Shown here: in pieces, positions 5,843-7,209 of the stretch
How positions within the stretch are numbered: position 1 is the first letter of the stretch
Layout: every line of letters starts with the position of its first letter
From: Actinomycetota bacterium
GTDB lineage: Bacteria > Actinomycetota > Acidimicrobiia > Acidimicrobiales > Ilumatobacteraceae
Length of the DNA stretch: 7,209 bases
Assembly (NCBI GenBank): GCA_026393655.1
Contig: JAPKZT010000230.1
Span: 1 to 7,209, forward strand
Reading direction: 5' to 3'
Position numbers and translations under genes: made by a program
The notes under the pieces: model-generated
What the model was told of the DNA's origin: nothing
The model's database searches: none
The model's input: only the letters and a program-made list of their open reading frames with translations

Positions 5843-6949
5843 ATGGACTTCGCCTGGACACCAGAACAAACTGCGCTACGCGAGCGCGCTCGTTTGGTAG
5901 CCGCGAACGCAGTCGAGAAATATGGCCGTTTCAACGACACATGGATGAACGGCTACTCCCGCGAGTTTTCTCGCGAACTCGCTAGTCACGGTTGGATTGG
6001 CATGACATGGCCAACCGAATTCGGCGGTGGTGGTCGACCTGCAATCGAACGACTGATCGTTGGCGAAGAAATGATTAGTGCTGGCGCACCAATTGCTGCA
6101 TCGTGGTTCGCCGACCGACAGATGGGTCCGGCGCTCATTGCTTACGGCACGAAAGAGCAACAAGATACGTTTTTGCCTGAGATGCTTGCAGGCAATACAA
6201 CCTGGTGCATCGGGATGAGTGAACCTAACGCGGGCAGCGACCTTGCTTCATTGAAAACTTTTGCGCAGCGCGACGGCGATGAGTTTGTAATTAATGGCCA
6301 AAAGATTTGGACAAGTTTTGGTGAACACGCTGATTATTGTTATCTAATTTGTCGCACCAGCAACGACGGCTCGCCGCACGCAGGCATCAGCGAAATTATT
6401 GTTCCGATGAACACGCCCGGCATTGACGTTCGACCGATCAAAGACATGACCACAAATAGTCATTTCTGCGAAGTTTTCTATACGAATGTTCGTGTGCCAG
6501 CGACGAATCTAGTGGGGGCGCTCGGCGGTGCGTTCAAGCAAACAATGCGTCAACTCGAGCACGAACGCGGTGGCATTGATCGCTTGGTCTCAAATTACGC
6601 TCTTTACAAAATGGCTCTCGCGTGCGCTGACCGTAAAAAGATGCTTGTACGACAGGAGATTGCGGCAATTGAAACCGGTTATCAAATTGGTCGAATCTTG
6701 GTGATTCGCGAAGTGTTACACCAAGCCCCAGGTGGGTTCTCGGCAGCAACTAAATGTTTTTGCACAGAACATGAGTGGCGCGTTGCTCAATTCGTTAATA
6801 AAGTTTTCGGCGCACATGCCCTTGTCTGGGATGACAAGTCACAAGGACTCGCCTATGCCTCTGCCTACACAATTATGGGTGGCACCTCTAACGTGATGCG
6901 CAACATTCTCGGCGAGCGCACACTCGGCCTGCCCCGCGAACCCAAGTAA
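5843..6949 (+). CDS. Acyl-CoA dehydrogenase (FadE-type)
   Basis: A 368-residue FAD-dependent acyl-CoA dehydrogenase, introducing the alpha-beta double bond of an acyl-CoA during fatty-acid, branched-chain or sterol side-chain breakdown. Order of motifs: N-terminal helical domain with MDFAWTPEQTALRERAR and GWIGMTWPTEFGG; the family signature GMSEPNAGSDLAS (residues 124-136); GDEFVINGQKIWTSFGEHADY, the FAD/substrate beta domain; then the C-terminal helical bundle with ERGGIDRLVSNYALY and FGAHALVWD, ending in MGGTSNVMRNILGERTLGLPRE. The usual catalytic Glu before GTS (MCAD Glu376) is Gly346 here. Glu241 in LEHERGG lies where isovaleryl- and long-chain-type enzymes carry theirs and is the likely base. 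ATG 5843 starts exactly at the family N-terminus; earlier in-frame codons lie in icd antisense. Substrate length cannot be told. It is slightly shorter than the usual 380-400 residues, without an evident gap. Confidence 0.93.
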   Translation: MDFAWTPEQTALRERARLVAANAVEKYGRFNDTWMNGYSREFSRELASHGWIGMTWPTEFGGGGRPAIERLIVGEEMISAGAPIAASWFADRQMGPALIAYGTKEQQDTFLPEMLAGNTTWCIGMSEPNAGSDLASLKTFAQRDGDEFVINGQKIWTSFGEHADYCYLICRTSNDGSPHAGISEIIVPMNTPGIDVRPIKDMTTNSHFCEVFYTNVRVPATNLVGALGGAFKQTMRQLEHERGGIDRLVSNYALYKMALACADRKKMLVRQEIAAIETGYQIGRILVIREVLHQAPGGFSAATKCFCTEHEWRVAQFVNKVFGAHALVWDDKSQGLAYASAYTIMGGTSNVMRNILGERTLGLPREPK

Positions 6950-6982
6950 TCTTTTTCAAAAAGTATTTAGTAGTCTCAGAAT

Positions 6983-7209
6983 ATGAGCACAAGCAAGAAT
7001 ATGAATCCGATTGAACTTGCAACAAAAGTTATTGACTCGGGTGTTGTCGATCAACCACTAAATCGTGTCACCAACGAAATTACCGAACTTGCAGAGGGTC
7101 TGGCAATCGTTGAAAGTTTCAGTCACAGTGCTGTATTCGACACAGGTAATGGACTGATGTGTTTTGATGCCTCAGGCGCAGGCAGCGGCAAAGAAGTCGT
7201 CAACGCGAT
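6983..7209 (+). CDS. MBL-fold metallo-hydrolase, alkyl-sulfatase-like, N-terminal part (3' end outside window)
   Basis: 75 complete codons run from ATG 6983 to the right edge without a stop. The text PLNRVTNEITELAEGLAIVESFSHSAVFDTGNGLMCFDASGAGSGKEVVNA matches the N-terminal strands of the alkyl sulfatase/BDS1-like branch of the metallo-beta-lactamase superfamily ('NRV..eltELadGiavVeSFSH...f.T.dGLvlFDtSG'). The metal-binding HxHxDH motif would lie beyond the edge, so activity cannot be judged. Members hydrolyse sulfate esters or thioesters, or are uncharacterised. It sits 33 bases after the acyl-CoA dehydrogenase on the same strand and is probably co-transcribed. No clear Shine-Dalgarno is seen. 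A second in-frame ATG at 7001 (Met7) is an alternative start. Confidence 0.75.
   Translation, partial: MSTSKNMNPIELATKVIDSGVVDQPLNRVTNEITELAEGLAIVESFSHSAVFDTGNGLMCFDASGAGSGKEVVNA

Noticed and set aside
5773..5940. 56-codon N-terminal extension of isocitrate dehydrogenase
   Set aside because: It would overlap the start of the well-supported divergent acyl-CoA dehydrogenase, and the family N-terminus matches the ATG at 5772.
6951..6963. CTTTTT-C-AAAAAG palindrome after the acyl-CoA dehydrogenase as a terminator
   Set aside because: The stem has a single GC pair and no useful stability. The next gene follows 20 bases later on the same strand, so readthrough is expected.
1..7209. Mobile element, CRISPR array, tRNA/rRNA gene, toxin-antitoxin or defence system
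   Set aside because: No transposase, integrase, repeat-spacer pattern, cloverleaf-like segment or defence domain was seen. Nearly every base is explained by metabolic genes.

Overview
The window looks like chromosomal DNA of an actinobacterium, and it is dense with carbon-metabolism genes. The evidence is protein character. The acyl-CoA carboxylase beta subunit ends in KHDNTPL. The citrate synthase has the actinobacterial-style YIDGEAGILRYRGYPIEQLAE block. The NADP-isocitrate dehydrogenase is of the eukaryote-like IDH1 type. An FadE-type acyl-CoA dehydrogenase ends in LGERTLGLPRE, and the start of an alkyl-sulfatase-like metallo-beta-lactamase-fold protein follows. Base composition is moderate by eye, not the very high GC of Streptomyces or Mycobacterium. 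That would fit an environmental, possibly aquatic Acidimicrobiia-like lineage, but the taxon is an inference of modest confidence.

Layout. 1-787 (+) is the C-terminal part of a LysR-type regulator cut by the left edge. It is followed after 14 bases by a short acyl-CoA carboxylase carboxyltransferase subunit (802-2148, +). The last 87 bases of that gene, including its stop codon, are tandemly duplicated (2068-2154 and 2155-2241). A citrate synthase with a GTG start and a clear ribosome binding site follows (2311-3582, +). It overlaps by 17 bases, tail to tail, a zinc-free MDR/PIG3-type quinone oxidoreductase on the other strand (3566-4546, -). Two bases upstream of that gene lies NADP-isocitrate dehydrogenase (4549-5772, -), which is broken by one in-frame TAA at codon 277 where the family has Gln. 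A 70-base divergent spacer separates icd from an acyl-CoA dehydrogenase (5843-6949, +). After 33 bases comes the start of an MBL-fold hydrolase (6983 to the right edge, +).

Together the genes describe acyl-CoA handling (dehydrogenation and carboxylation) feeding the oxidative TCA branch (citrate synthase, NADP-IDH), plus an NADPH-using reductase. None of the genes is foreign-looking, and I see no mobile element, CRISPR array or RNA gene.

The two real oddities both concern stop codons: the nonsense codon inside icd, and the duplicated carboxylase tail whose two copies differ only at synonymous positions (AAA/AAG and TAG/TAA). The simplest explanations are a recent mutation or a sequencing, assembly or strain-mixture artefact. 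Readthrough is a less likely alternative. I do not see convincing evidence for a wholly new system.
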